Shown here: piece by piece, positions 25,363 through 33,505 of the stretch
Layout of the letters: each line of letters starts with the position of its first letter
Position numbering within the stretch: the first letter of the stretch is position 1
Assembly (NCBI GenBank): GCA_964609245.1
Contig: CAZSSB010000011.1
Span: forward strand, 1-64,000
DNA: 64,000 bases
Reading direction: 5' to 3'
From: JAFGCY01 sp964609245
GTDB taxonomy: Bacteria > 4484-113 > JAFGCY01
Position numbers and translations under genes: made by a program
Notes under the pieces: model-generated
What the model was told of the DNA's origin: nothing
The model's input: only the letters and a program-made list of their open reading frames with translations
Databases searched by the model: none

Positions 25363-26407
25363 ACTCAGGGCAAAACGTGTCGTAATCGTCGACTGGTCCA
25401 TGATCGGGGACCTCATTATGCTCAGTCCCTGTGTGAGAGCGATTCGGCTGCACTTCCCCGAAGCTCATCTGGCCATCCTGGGTCAGCCGATCAGCATTGC
25501 CACCTACAAGCACCACCCGGATGTCAACGAACTGATTCCCTATGACCGGTCGCAAGGCGACTATGATATCCAGTCGTTTCGCAAGGCCGTTCGACTGCTG
25601 CGCGGATCGCGCTTCGACCTCGGTTTCGTGTTCCACAACAGTATCGGCAGCGCTCTTATGACGTTCATGGGCCGGGTGCGACAACGGGTTGGCTACCGAT
25701 ACGAGGGCCGCGATCTGCTGCTGACACATCGATTCCGCCTGCCGGAGCGGCGTCAGCATTTGATTGAGACCAAGGCCGATCTACTGCGATCGTGCGGAAT
25801 CACCGTGGATGATCTCGGCGAGCGGGTCTTCATCGACGAGGGAAGCGCGCGGCGGTGGGTGCACGAGACGCTGGGGCCGAACTTCGGACGCAACCGTCCG
25901 GTGATTGCCGTCAGCATCGGCGCCACCAAGGACTTCAAGCACTGGTCAGCGGCAGGACTGCATGCCTTTCTAAACCGCTTCCCGGTCAACAGCGCGGACT
26001 TCGTGTTCCTGGGTGCGCCGGCGGAGCGGCGGCTCTATGAGGGCGTGTACAGCTACAACAACACCGTGGTCGATCTGGTGGGCCAGACGACAGTCGAAGA
26101 ACTGACGTGGGCGATTGACCGTGCCGACCTGTTTGTCGGACCGGACAGCGGACCGATGCATCTGGCACTGGGCCGCAACACGCCCGTGGTGGCGCTCTTT
26201 GGGCCCACTGATCCGACACGCTGCGGACCGTACCAGAGCGACAGGGCGGTGGTCGTCCGCGCGGAGCGTATCTGCCCGCGCTGCGAAGTGCAGTACGGCA
26301 AGAACATCAGGCAGTGTCTGCATACCGTGGACCCGGAAGAGGCTTACTGCGCCGCGATCGGGTTGCTCGCCCAGCATTGCTCCCGCTGGAGCATAGACAA
26401 GGCCTGA
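25355..26407 (+). CDS. Glycosyltransferase family 9 (heptosyltransferase-like)
   Basis: 350 residues with the two Rossmann-like domains of ADP-heptose:LPS heptosyltransferases. The N-terminal strand VVIVDWSMIGDLIMLSPCVRAI matches the family start (normally K-I-L-x-I-R-x-S-x-I-GD). The C-terminal donor-binding part has the typical DLFVGPDSGPMHLALGRNTPVVALFGPTDP. The start is taken as TTG 25355, 7 nt after TATAAT; an ATG at 25307 lies upstream of that -10 and so is unlikely to be used from it. The expected product is an inner-core or related glycan in a diderm envelope, but the sugar and acceptor are unknown. Confidence 0.85.
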   Translation: MRALRAKRVVIVDWSMIGDLIMLSPCVRAIRLHFPEAHLAILGQPISIATYKHHPDVNELIPYDRSQGDYDIQSFRKAVRLLRGSRFDLGFVFHNSIGSALMTFMGRVRQRVGYRYEGRDLLLTHRFRLPERRQHLIETKADLLRSCGITVDDLGERVFIDEGSARRWVHETLGPNFGRNRPVIAVSIGATKDFKHWSAAGLHAFLNRFPVNSADFVFLGAPAERRLYEGVYSYNNTVVDLVGQTTVEELTWAIDRADLFVGPDSGPMHLALGRNTPVVALFGPTDPTRCGPYQSDRAVVVRAERICPRCEVQYGKNIRQCLHTVDPEEAYCAAIGLLAQHCSRWSIDKA

Positions 26408-26544
26408 GAGCCTGGGTCACATGCCGGGAAGCTCTCGTGTCTGGTGGTAGCATAACCGCAGCGGTATGGATAGAGCCTGGCTTTAACAGATTGCGTCGCC
26501 GGAGCGATGAAATAGCTAGCGGACCCGGCGAGGGTAAGTTGTAA

Positions 26545-27591
26545 ATGCCGAATCGAAACCCAACCAGGACACCCGCAGGCTTGCCGATCCTGCTGGCGGT
26601 GATGGTGCTGCTGCTGCCGGCGAGCCCGGCCAACTCCGCGCCTTGCACGCTCGACATCGGCAGTCCGGCGCCGCTGCTGAGCGGCGTGGACATCCTCGGT
26701 CACTCCCAGGAGCTGACGGAACTGCGTGGCAAGTGGGTCTACATCGACTTCTGGGCAACGTGGTGCAAGCCCTGCCTGCGCAAGCTACCCGGTGTGGTGG
26801 ATCTGCAGGAGGAGATGGGGCAGCGGTCGGACTTCACGGTGCTCTCGGTGAGCCTCGATCAGGCCGAGTCGGAGGACAAGATCCGTGAAGTGGCCGACGA
26901 GTACGGCGTGCGCTTCCCGGTAGTCTACGATGGCGACGGCTGGCTCAGCGACAACGCCCGCAACTGGTGCGTCGACGCCATCCCGGCCACTTTCCTGGTT
27001 GATCCGCAGGGCCGGTTGGTGGCCCGTGACCTGTCGACCGAACAAGCCCGCCAGATGGTCGCGGGCGCGGACAGCCCCAGCTATCGCCCGTTGATGGTCG
27101 CCGTCACCGAGGCGTTGCTGCCTGACTCACGGACCACCGGCCTGGATACCATGCGTGACCTCCAGCTGACCGTCGACATGCTGCCCGGCAGCCCGGCCGT
27201 CAACAGCTACCAGCTGCAGGTGATGTTCGTGCGCGAGCCAGGCGCCGCCGAGGCGGAGTTGCTGGCTTACGCCATGGACGTCTGGCTGGCGCCGACGGCC
27301 AGTTCTGAGCCATCCCGCATCGACTTGAGGCCACTGCAGGCCGAGAACGGCGACAGCGCCTGGGCCAGTATCGCGCCCAACCAGTCAGTGATCACAATCG
27401 ATCCGCGGAGCCACCCCAGCATCTCAGCTGCAGTGGATCCTGCAACCAGAACCTACAGCTTCCTGCTGCCGCTGCCCAGCAGCTGCACGGAGATTGCGTA
27501 CCGCCTGTCGTTGTTCAATGAGACGCTTGGCCAGTACGTCAGCAATGGTGTAAGGCGCACTCGGCTGGCACCCGGTTCCTCTGCCTACTAG
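26545..27591 (+). CDS. TlpA-like secreted thioredoxin-fold protein
   Basis: 348 residues. A signal peptide spans ~12-32. The thioredoxin/AhpC-TSA domain occupies ~35-180 with W73-C-K-P-C77 as the redox motif and the cis-proline region IPATFLVDPQG. Residues ~195-348 are an extra beta-rich domain with no obvious relative. Such proteins reduce disulphides in the periplasm, for instance in cytochrome c maturation, but no cytochrome genes are nearby. The upstream 137 bases (26408-26544) contain no gene; a GAGGG lies about 11 nt before the ATG. thiE-like follows closely. Confidence 0.85.
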   Translation: MPNRNPTRTPAGLPILLAVMVLLLPASPANSAPCTLDIGSPAPLLSGVDILGHSQELTELRGKWVYIDFWATWCKPCLRKLPGVVDLQEEMGQRSDFTVLSVSLDQAESEDKIREVADEYGVRFPVVYDGDGWLSDNARNWCVDAIPATFLVDPQGRLVARDLSTEQARQMVAGADSPSYRPLMVAVTEALLPDSRTTGLDTMRDLQLTVDMLPGSPAVNSYQLQVMFVREPGAAEAELLAYAMDVWLAPTASSEPSRIDLRPLQAENGDSAWASIAPNQSVITIDPRSHPSISAAVDPATRTYSFLLPLPSSCTEIAYRLSLFNETLGQYVSNGVRRTRLAPGSSAY

Positions 27592-27614
27592 CCACCTACA
27601 GCGGGAGGTACCCC

Positions 27615-28259
27615 ATGGCACACGATTGGATCTCCCCCAGCCGGCTGTGGCTGGTTCTGGACCGCCACGCCGCTGAGCCACGGACGCTGCCGGAAGTGAC
27701 CCGGCTGGCGGTCTCGGGAGGGGTCGATGCCGTGCTGTGTCGAATCAAGGATGCCCCGGAGGCGGATGTAGCGCGGCTGGCGTCGGAAGTGCGTGAAGCT
27801 TGCCGCGAACTCCGCGTGCCCTTCGTGATGAGTCATTTCCCGGACCTCGCCGTCAGTCTGGAAGCCGATGCGATCCAGTTGGGCATCGCCGATCCGCCCA
27901 TCCAAGAAGTGCGCCAGCTGATCGGCTCCTCGCTGGCGGTCGGCTTCTCGACGCACGGGGTAGGGGAGGCACAGGACTGCCTTGCCGCCGGTGCGGACTA
28001 CGTCTTTGTCGGCCCGGTCTTCCCCACGCCTGAGAAGCTGAAGTACGGCCCGCCACTGGGACTTGGCGTCGTCCCCGACGCCGCCGCGCTGCCTGGACCG
28101 GTGGTTTTCATCGGCGGCATCAACTTGGCCAACGCCAGTTCGATCGTCCAGGCGGGCGGCCTGCGCGTCGCTGCCATCGGAGCTTTGCAGCGTGTCGCTG
28201 ACCCGCGTGCGGCCGCAATGGCGCTAGCCGCCGAACTCGGTTCGGGCCGACTCCCGTGA
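27615..28259 (+). CDS. Thiamine-phosphate synthase (ThiE/TenI)-like protein
   Basis: 214 residues forming a TIM barrel. FSTHGVGEAQDCLAAGADYVFVGPVFPTPEK and FIGGINLANASSIVQAGGLRVAAIGAL match ThiE/TenI closely, and RIKD fits the RxKD start of the family. However, the usual IINDR segment is VMSHF and the HLGQxD segment is QLGIAD, so key substrate-contacting residues have changed. It may be a TenI-type protein or have a different substrate. GGGAGG precedes the ATG. No other thiamine gene is nearby. Confidence 0.7.
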   Translation: MAHDWISPSRLWLVLDRHAAEPRTLPEVTRLAVSGGVDAVLCRIKDAPEADVARLASEVREACRELRVPFVMSHFPDLAVSLEADAIQLGIADPPIQEVRQLIGSSLAVGFSTHGVGEAQDCLAAGADYVFVGPVFPTPEKLKYGPPLGLGVVPDAAALPGPVVFIGGINLANASSIVQAGGLRVAAIGALQRVADPRAAAMALAAELGSGRLP

Positions 28260-28276
28260 ACCGCTCTCAGCACGCG

Positions 28277-29152
28277 TCAGTGACGCTTCAGCGTTGCGAA
28301 GGCGCTCGCGAAGCCGCTGGCCACCAGCTTGGCCTGCAGCGCCTCCGCGTCTTCGTAGCTATCCAGTGTGGCAACGTGCACCAAATACTCGAGCTCCATC
28401 TCGACAATCGTGCCCTGGAGGCCCAGCGGCGCCAGACCAGCCCTGGCGGTCTCCGCGCCCTCCCTGGAAGTGAAGCTGCCTGCGTATACCTTGAAGACCG
28501 GTCCGCTACCTCCCGACCCGTCCTCAGCCACATCCTCTGCATCTTCGGCAACGCCCTCGGACTCACTGTCCCGCTCTTGCTCAGGCGCAGCCGCCGGTGC
28601 TTCCGCTTCTTCCGGCGCCGCAACTCCGGAGTTCCCCGTCTCAGCTGGGGAAGTCTCTTCCGCCGGTTCCTCGGAGGGAGGGGTAGGGGTGTCCTGCCCC
28701 GCTACGTCACCATCGCTGGCTGCGCTCCCACTCTCTGCTTCCTCCGCACTGCCAGCCTCAGCCATAGCTGATCCGTCCTGCCCAGTACCGCCCTCCACCT
28801 CCACGCTCACACCTGCCATCGACGGGCTGTAATCCACGTTGCTGAGATCACCAATCTCAGCATCCCCGGCCTGCTCCGCGCCCCCGTCCACGCTGCCCGG
28901 CGTCTCCTCTGCCCCCGGGCTGCCGCTGCCCAGCAGCTGCTCCTGCTCCAGATCTCTCTTTTCGTCCGCCAGGTCCGCCGCCGTCCGCGGCTGCCGGCTC
29001 GGCTGCAGGATGTGCACGTAGCCCAGATACCCCAGTACACCGCCCACAACAGCAACCAATACGCATCCGATCACAAGCGAGCTATACCGGCGGTATCTGC
29101 TGTCGCGCTCGCGCTTTCTCAGGTAGAAGTCCGGATAGTACTTCTCGGCCAT
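28277..29152 (-). CDS. SPOR-domain membrane protein
   Basis: 291 residues. A short basic cytoplasmic head (residues 1-24) is followed by one membrane helix at ~25-46, a long acidic Glu/Ala/Ser/Pro linker (~50-205), and a C-terminal SPOR domain (FKVYAGSFTSREGAETARAGL ending in FATLKRH). SPOR domains bind denuded peptidoglycan strands at division sites. This topology matches FtsN-like or DedD-like proteins, and a cell-division role is inferred. GGGAGG lies 7 nt before the ATG, and TATTAT at 29213-29218 (minus) is a candidate -10. The gene is convergent with the ThiE-like gene. Confidence 0.8.
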   Translation of the reverse strand: MAEKYYPDFYLRKRERDSRYRRYSSLVIGCVLVAVVGGVLGYLGYVHILQPSRQPRTAADLADEKRDLEQEQLLGSGSPGAEETPGSVDGGAEQAGDAEIGDLSNVDYSPSMAGVSVEVEGGTGQDGSAMAEAGSAEEAESGSAASDGDVAGQDTPTPPSEEPAEETSPAETGNSGVAAPEEAEAPAAAPEQERDSESEGVAEDAEDVAEDGSGGSGPVFKVYAGSFTSREGAETARAGLAPLGLQGTIVEMELEYLVHVATLDSYEDAEALQAKLVASGFASAFATLKRH

Positions 29153-29455
29153 CTTTGGCCTCCCTAGAGCTTCATCTCACCCCCGGACGGCATCCCACCG
29201 CCCTTACGCTGCATAATAACACACATCTACGTCCATTACCGGCCCCGCGCAGCTTCTTCCTTCGCCGGAAGGGCACAGCACCACACACACCAGCTTGATT
29301 CGAGACGATTCCCATAAGGGTGATTATGTTGCAATCATCGATTTGCCCGCTGCCAAGTGGCGTTCTGCCGATCTCCGGCGGCGACAGCGATGCTCGACGG
29401 TGGGTCATGCTATACTCGCAGCAACCGCCGCGCGCGGCTGAAACTGGAGCAGAGA
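29153..29455. other. Divergent intergenic region between SPOR and tatA genes
   Basis: About 300 bases with no convincing gene. It holds the SPOR gene SD and candidate -10 on the minus strand and TATACT (29411-29416) about 40 nt before tatA on the plus strand. I see no other clear element. Confidence 0.5.
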
Positions 29456-29692
29456 ATGCATACAGGCATAGGGATGGTGCCGCTGGGCATCATGTTCGGG
29501 CTGGGTCCGCAGGAGTTGATCATCATCCTGGTGATCGTGCTGGTTCTGTTCGGTGCGACTAAGGTTCCGCAGCTGATGAGGGGGCTTGGACAAGGAGTGA
29601 GGGAGTTCAAGGATGCGGTTAGCACCTCGGACGACGAGACGGAGAATGCGCAGCCGGCCGAGACCAAGACCGAGGAGCCGCCCGCGCAGTAG
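29456..29692 (+). CDS. tatA: Twin-arginine translocase subunit TatA
   Basis: 78 residues. The N-terminal membrane helix (FGLGPQELIIILVIVLVLFG) is followed by the amphipathic helix KVPQLMRGLGQGVREFKDAV and an acidic, Glu/Thr-rich tail, the standard TatA layout. It forms the protein-conducting part of the folded-protein export system. The start is ATG 29456 with GGAG about 7 nt upstream; the preceding -10 TATACT supports this. No tatC is adjacent. A TatB or TatE role is possible, but the FGxxK-hinge and short tail favour TatA. Confidence 0.92.
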   Translation: MHTGIGMVPLGIMFGLGPQELIIILVIVLVLFGATKVPQLMRGLGQGVREFKDAVSTSDDETENAQPAETKTEEPPAQ

Positions 29693-29706
29693 TCCGGCGA
29701 TGGGGG

Positions 29707-29734
29707 TTGACATCGGCGGGGATCAGTGTAAAAT
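29707..29734 (+). promoter_or_regulatory. Promoter of the 5S rRNA gene
   Basis: Consensus TTGACA at 29707-29712, a 16-nt spacer and TAAAAT at 29729-29734. The predicted +1 coincides with the 5S 5' end at 29741. Confidence 0.75.
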
Positions 29735-29740
29735 ACGCGG

Positions 29741-29858
29741 CCCTGGTGTTAATAGCGTGAGGGTCACACCCGGTACCATCCCGAACCCGGTCGTTAAGCC
29801 TCACAGCGCCGATGATACTGCGGGGGCGACCCCGTGGGAAAGTAGGACAGCGCCAGGA
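29741..29858 (+). rRNA. rrf: 5S ribosomal RNA (stand-alone)
   Basis: About 118 nt. The conserved loop sequence CACACCCGGTACCATCCCGAAC is followed by the GTTAAGCC and AGTAGGACAGCG hallmarks. The 5' CCTGGTG pairs with CGCCAGG at the 3' end. It has its own consensus promoter and terminator, and no 16S or 23S gene is near, so rRNA genes are unlinked in this genome. Confidence 0.96.
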
Positions 29859-29865
29859 TTTTTTT
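29851..29865 (+). terminator. Terminator after 5S rRNA
   Basis: The 5S terminal helix is followed directly by seven T residues (29859-29865). The stop codon of the minus-strand gene lies just after, at 29870. Confidence 0.6.
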
Positions 29866-29869
29866 CGCC

Positions 29870-30937
29870 CTATTCCGCTGGACCGAGGATCAACAACCGC
29901 GCCAGGTCCAGGTCGAGCTGGTAGTCATAGTCGCACAACAGGCCGGAGCCGACAATCCCGCCCACGCCGTAGCCGCTGAGTTCCACATAGCGATCCGGGT
30001 AAACGACTGCATGCACCGCACCGAGATCGATGGGCGCAGGGCTGGCCCAGGTCAGCGATTCATAAGCCGGCAGCGTGGCCTGGCGCATGCGTAGCTCCTG
30101 ATACTCGCAGTCGCCGCGCCACCCGCCGAAGGCGCTGGCACCCTCCCCCGCGCTGAACGCATCGGGGTGAGCGGCCGCTACACGCTTCAGCACTCCCAGT
30201 TCACCAGAGAAGCCTGTGTCAATGTGGAACCAGTACTGCTGGCCAGCGATATTCAGCGGCAAAAACACACCGCGCGGCAGCACCAGTAGCGGCAGAACGA
30301 TGGAACCACTCGGCGGCATGTACTCGGAGCGGTCGAGCAGCCTGATCTCGTGCCTGGTGTTGCTGACCTCGATCACGTAGTCGCGCAGCAGGTATGGCGA
30401 AAACGCGCCGGCGTAGTCCCTGCTTAGCTCCTGCTGTGGGATGTAGTACCTGAACGGGACGTCTCGCAGATGGACGCTGCCCAGGCTCAGCGCACCGACC
30501 CACAGATAGCTAAGCTCAACGCCGTCATCGATGGTCGTCTTGCTCTCAAGCCTGGCAACCGCCGTCGCGCTAACGGTCCTGTCTCCGCTCGGCGGCGGCC
30601 AGCCTCCGGACTCGGAATAAACACATGTATAGGTTCCGGTGTCAAACAACAGCGGGTAGACCGTGTCACCGATCCTGACCTTGACCGTCGGCCTCGTCGG
30701 ATGCTCGAAGGGGATTACTGCCGGGCCGAAGACCCGCACCGGAGCGCGGCGGTTGAAGTAGTAACGCGCCAGATCCCTGGCCGTCTCGTCCATTCCGGCC
30801 AGCCAGGGGCGCGAATCACCTCCGTCCTCGCCTTCCCCTGCCCCATCGGCGATGGTTGCCGCTGGCAGTGCAAGACACAGCGGCAGTGCGGCGGCGGCGA
30901 TTGCAGCCCACGCTCGAAGATGGGTGATGCCACTCAA
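29870..30937 (-). CDS. Secreted retropepsin-like protein with two DTG motifs
   Basis: 355 residues. A signal peptide is formed by WAAIAAAALPLCLALPAA. Two aspartic-protease signatures are visible, FDTGTYT near residue 97 and HIDTGFSG near residue 238. Each is set in a similar beta-rich context (VKVRIGDTVYPLLFDTG and LPLNIAGQQYWFHIDTG), so the protein may be a two-lobed aspartyl protease. GIVGSGLLCDYD near the C-terminus resembles the hydrophobic-hydrophobic-Gly motif. The start is probably the TTG at 30937, overlapping the previous stop as TTGA, with AGGA upstream. A GTG at 30967 is an alternative. It is the third gene of a lipoprotein operon. Confidence 0.68.
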   Translation of the reverse strand: MSGITHLRAWAAIAAAALPLCLALPAATIADGAGEGEDGGDSRPWLAGMDETARDLARYYFNRRAPVRVFGPAVIPFEHPTRPTVKVRIGDTVYPLLFDTGTYTCVYSESGGWPPPSGDRTVSATAVARLESKTTIDDGVELSYLWVGALSLGSVHLRDVPFRYYIPQQELSRDYAGAFSPYLLRDYVIEVSNTRHEIRLLDRSEYMPPSGSIVLPLLVLPRGVFLPLNIAGQQYWFHIDTGFSGELGVLKRVAAAHPDAFSAGEGASAFGGWRGDCEYQELRMRQATLPAYESLTWASPAPIDLGAVHAVVYPDRYVELSGYGVGGIVGSGLLCDYDYQLDLDLARLLILGPAE

Positions 30938-31413
30938 CGATTCCTGCCCTCCAGGTGGACAATGCACTGCCCGGCACTGTTGGATGTCACCTGCACACGC
31001 AGGATCGCGAAGCCGTCGCCCCCTCCCGCGTACTCAACGCCCTCGAGGATTCTGCTGGGATTGTCGTCTGTCGTGTAGCCCAGCCGATCCAGTTCACCGA
31101 GCATCCACAGCGTGGTCTGCTCGACATCCCAGCTCGACAGGGCGGTGAGCTGGACATCGGTCTGCCCCGCGGCGGACGTATACTCCAGCACCGCGAATGA
31201 CTGGTTCAGCGGCAGCGCCTCACTAACCTTGCGTGGCACGCTGATCGGTGTCGCGGGCGGCTCGACTCTGTCCCCGGCAGCAAGCTCGTGAGACGTCTCT
31301 ATCTGGCTGTCACGCCATTCCGCCATCTGAGGGCAAGCCGAGGCGAGCATTCCGCCGGCCAGCAGCAGTACGGCAAGCAGGCTACTCCTCGATGTCCTCC
31401 ATGGTGTCGCCAT
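30934..31413 (-). CDS. Lipoprotein of unknown function
   Basis: 159 residues from ATG 31413. The n-region MATPWRTSR, a hydrophobic stretch and LASAC form a lipobox near residue 27. The mature part is a small mixed alpha/beta domain (AVLEYTSAAGQTDVQLTALSSWDVEQTTLWMLGEL). Longer upstream frames would lose the signal. Its start lies within the end of the small acidic lipoprotein gene (32-base overlap), and its stop overlaps the next gene, so the three are tightly coupled. No family recognised. Confidence 0.6.
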   Translation of the reverse strand: MATPWRTSRSSLLAVLLLAGGMLASACPQMAEWRDSQIETSHELAAGDRVEPPATPISVPRKVSEALPLNQSFAVLEYTSAAGQTDVQLTALSSWDVEQTTLWMLGELDRLGYTTDDNPSRILEGVEYAGGGDGFAILRVQVTSNSAGQCIVHLEGRNR

Positions 31414-31606
31414 CTTCTTCCTCTTCGGCCGAGGCTGACTCGCCTGTGTCCATGTCAGCATCGCCGACCGTACCCCCCGCCATCTGCTCAGCAATGCCCA
31501 CCGCGCCCTGGCCACTCTGCTCAGTCTCATCCGCGGTCTCCTTGGCCAGATCACAGCTGGCGCCCAGCAGCAGCAGTCCCGCCATCAGCCCTATCAACCA
31601 GTTCAC
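31382..31606 (-). CDS. Small acidic lipoprotein
   Basis: 74 residues. The start is GTG 31606 with GGAGGT 5 nt upstream. The n-region is short, and LLLLGASC gives a lipobox with Cys near residue 18. The rest is low-complexity and strongly acidic towards the C-terminus (ESASAEEEEDGDTMEDIEE). First gene of a three-gene envelope operon with a second lipoprotein and the retropepsin-like protein. Longer upstream frames run into tRNA genes and are rejected. Confidence 0.6.
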   Translation of the reverse strand: MNWLIGLMAGLLLLGASCDLAKETADETEQSGQGAVGIAEQMAGGTVGDADMDTGESASAEEEEDGDTMEDIEE

Positions 31607-31690
31607 ATCGCACCTCCACAGTGTACGCGACCATTCTAACCTCTGCCCCGATGTTCGCCTGGCCTCGGCGACCCGGATTCTCGCGATTAG

Positions 31691-31719
31691 TTGACAGCCG
31701 GGCAGCCGGCCTGTATCTT
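31691..31719 (+). promoter_or_regulatory. Promoter for the tRNA pair
   Basis: TTGACA at 31691-31696, a 17-nt spacer and TATCTT at 31714-31719, about 21 nt before tRNA-Thr. Confidence 0.65.
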
Positions 31720-31740
31720 TTACAGGCTTTAGCGTCACCG

Positions 31741-31813
31741 GCCGGCGTAGCTCAGTTGGCAGAGCAGCTGATTTGTAATCAGCAGGTCGTCCGTTCGAAT
31801 CGGATCGCCGGCT
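31741..31813 (+). tRNA. tRNA-Thr (anticodon TGT)
   Basis: GCCGGCG pairs with CGCCGGC; the anticodon loop in CTGATTTGTAATCAG gives TGT; the T-loop is TTCGAAT. The 3' CCA is not encoded. Confidence 0.96.
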
Positions 31814-31853
31814 CTGCCTGAGCACTTCGGCCCGGTGGCTGATCAGACTCCGT

Positions 31854-31940
31854 GGAGGGGTGTCCGAGTGGCTAAAGGAGGCAGACTGTAAATCTGTTGG
31901 GCAGCGCCCTACGCTGGTTCGAATCCAGCCCCCTCCACCA
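31854..31940 (+). tRNA. tRNA-Tyr (anticodon GTA), with encoded CCA
   Basis: GGAGGGG pairs with CCCCTCC; the anticodon stem-loop CAGACTGTAAATCTG gives GTA; it has a long variable arm as expected for Tyr, T-loop TTCGAAT and an encoded CCA (31938-31940). The tRNA-Thr just upstream lacks an encoded CCA. Confidence 0.96.
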
Positions 31941-32047
31941 CCTGCGCCCCACCCGCTTGCCTTCCTTGGCGCGCCGGCAGTGACGCCGCATACGTCGTGC
32001 TAGAATCGAGCCCCGATCCCAGCAATACCACGGCACGGAGCAGAGCA

Positions 32048-33505
32048 GTGCGCATCAAGATCACCAGCACGTTACCGAAGTCCCTAAGGCCAGACGCAGT
32101 CTGCCGTTTCCACGAGTCGGGCAGAGGATATCAGCAGCCGCGGCACGACAAAGGGCTGCCTGACCCGCCGCCAGACGCGCCGTTCGTGATCGGCGCGGAG
32201 CGAAGCTGGCTGTCGTTCCGCTTCTACATCGAGAACTACGCAAGCTACGACACGCCCGAGGCTCGCCGCGTCGCCGGAGGCGTCTCCGTGCGCGAGCTGC
32301 GCCGGGCCAACGGCGCCAAACTGGTCTGGCTGCTTGACGGCCGCGTGTCACTCGAGCAGTTCAATCAGCTGGTTACCGGCGGCTTGCTGGCCAGCTACAC
32401 CTATGACGCCTACAAGTCCAAACCACGCTCCAACGCGGAACCTCAGCTGACAGTCGTGGCTGGCGGCAATGCACGTGCCTTCCGGGCCGAGGTGCGGCGG
32501 TTGCAGGCGATCGATGCCGGCGTGTGTACGGCGCGCGATCTGGGAAATGCCCCTGCCGGCGACCTGGTGCCCCTGGACCTGGCGGATTACGCTCGGCAGC
32601 TGGCCAAAGCCGAAGGACTGGCATTCAAGTCGATGTCCGCAAAGCAGCTCGAACGCGCCGGCTACATCGGCCTGACCAGCGTCGGTCGTGGCAGCGCCAA
32701 TCCACCGGTGATGTTCACCCTCACCCATACACCGGCCCGTCCGCGTCGGGGGGCGAAGCACCTGTGTCTGGTCGGCAAGGGCCTGTGCTTCGACGCCGGC
32801 GGCATCAACCTGAAGCCCTGGGACGGCATGTGGGACATGAAGGCCGACATGGGTGGCGCCGCGGCGGTGATCGGCGCCATGCAGGCGATTGCTCGGTTGA
32901 ACCTGCCGGTCCCGGTCACGGCCGTGGTTGCTGCCGCTCAGAACATGCCCGATGGCAAGGCCTACCTGCCCAGCGACGTGCTGCGCTTCCGCAACGGCCG
33001 TACCGTTGAAATCCAGAATACGGATGCCGAGGGGCGACTAGCGCTGGCCGACGCACTGCTCTACGCGCAGAAGACGCTGCGGCAGCGGCGCATCGTCGAC
33101 TTCGCGACGCTGACCGGTGCTTCCGCTCGCGCGCTGGGCAACGTATACATCGGTCTCATGTCGCGCTCCCCTGAGCTGAAAGCCGCCGTACTGGCCGCCG
33201 CGGATGCCAGCGGTGAGTTGGCCTGGGAACTGCCGCTGCATCCCGAGTACCGCGAGCTGCTCAAGAGCACCATTGCCGACGTCCGTAACATCGGTGGGCC
33301 ATTGGCGGGCGCCCAGACCGCGGCCTGGTTCCTGCACGAGTTCATCGACGGCGGCACCGAGTACGTCCACCTCGATATCGCCGGCACGTTCGTCGCCAAG
33401 AAGGAGGACAAGTACTGGGGGCAGGCGGGGATGACCGGCAGCGGTACGCGCCTGGCAGTGACCCTCGCCGAGCGCAGCGCCGGAATCGAGGCTACTGGTA
33501 CATAA
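32048..33505 (+). CDS. pepA: Leucyl aminopeptidase, M17 family
   Basis: Two-metal cytosolic exopeptidase removing N-terminal residues, usually a hexamer. 485 residues, with an N-terminal macro-like domain of ~160 residues. The catalytic blocks are GKGLCFDAGGINLKP (Lys and Asp ligands), MKADMGGAAAV (Asp) and NTDAEGRLALADAL (Asp, Glu and Arg). The start is taken as GTG 32048, preceded by GGAG; the upstream GTG at 31997 includes a TAGAAT hexamer and lies before it. The gene follows the tRNAs. Its last 14 bases overlap the end of the convergent DnaJ-zinc-finger gene. Confidence 0.92.
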   Translation: MRIKITSTLPKSLRPDAVCRFHESGRGYQQPRHDKGLPDPPPDAPFVIGAERSWLSFRFYIENYASYDTPEARRVAGGVSVRELRRANGAKLVWLLDGRVSLEQFNQLVTGGLLASYTYDAYKSKPRSNAEPQLTVVAGGNARAFRAEVRRLQAIDAGVCTARDLGNAPAGDLVPLDLADYARQLAKAEGLAFKSMSAKQLERAGYIGLTSVGRGSANPPVMFTLTHTPARPRRGAKHLCLVGKGLCFDAGGINLKPWDGMWDMKADMGGAAAVIGAMQAIARLNLPVPVTAVVAAAQNMPDGKAYLPSDVLRFRNGRTVEIQNTDAEGRLALADALLYAQKTLRQRRIVDFATLTGASARALGNVYIGLMSRSPELKAAVLAAADASGELAWELPLHPEYRELLKSTIADVRNIGGPLAGAQTAAWFLHEFIDGGTEYVHLDIAGTFVAKKEDKYWGQAGMTGSGTRLAVTLAERSAGIEATGT

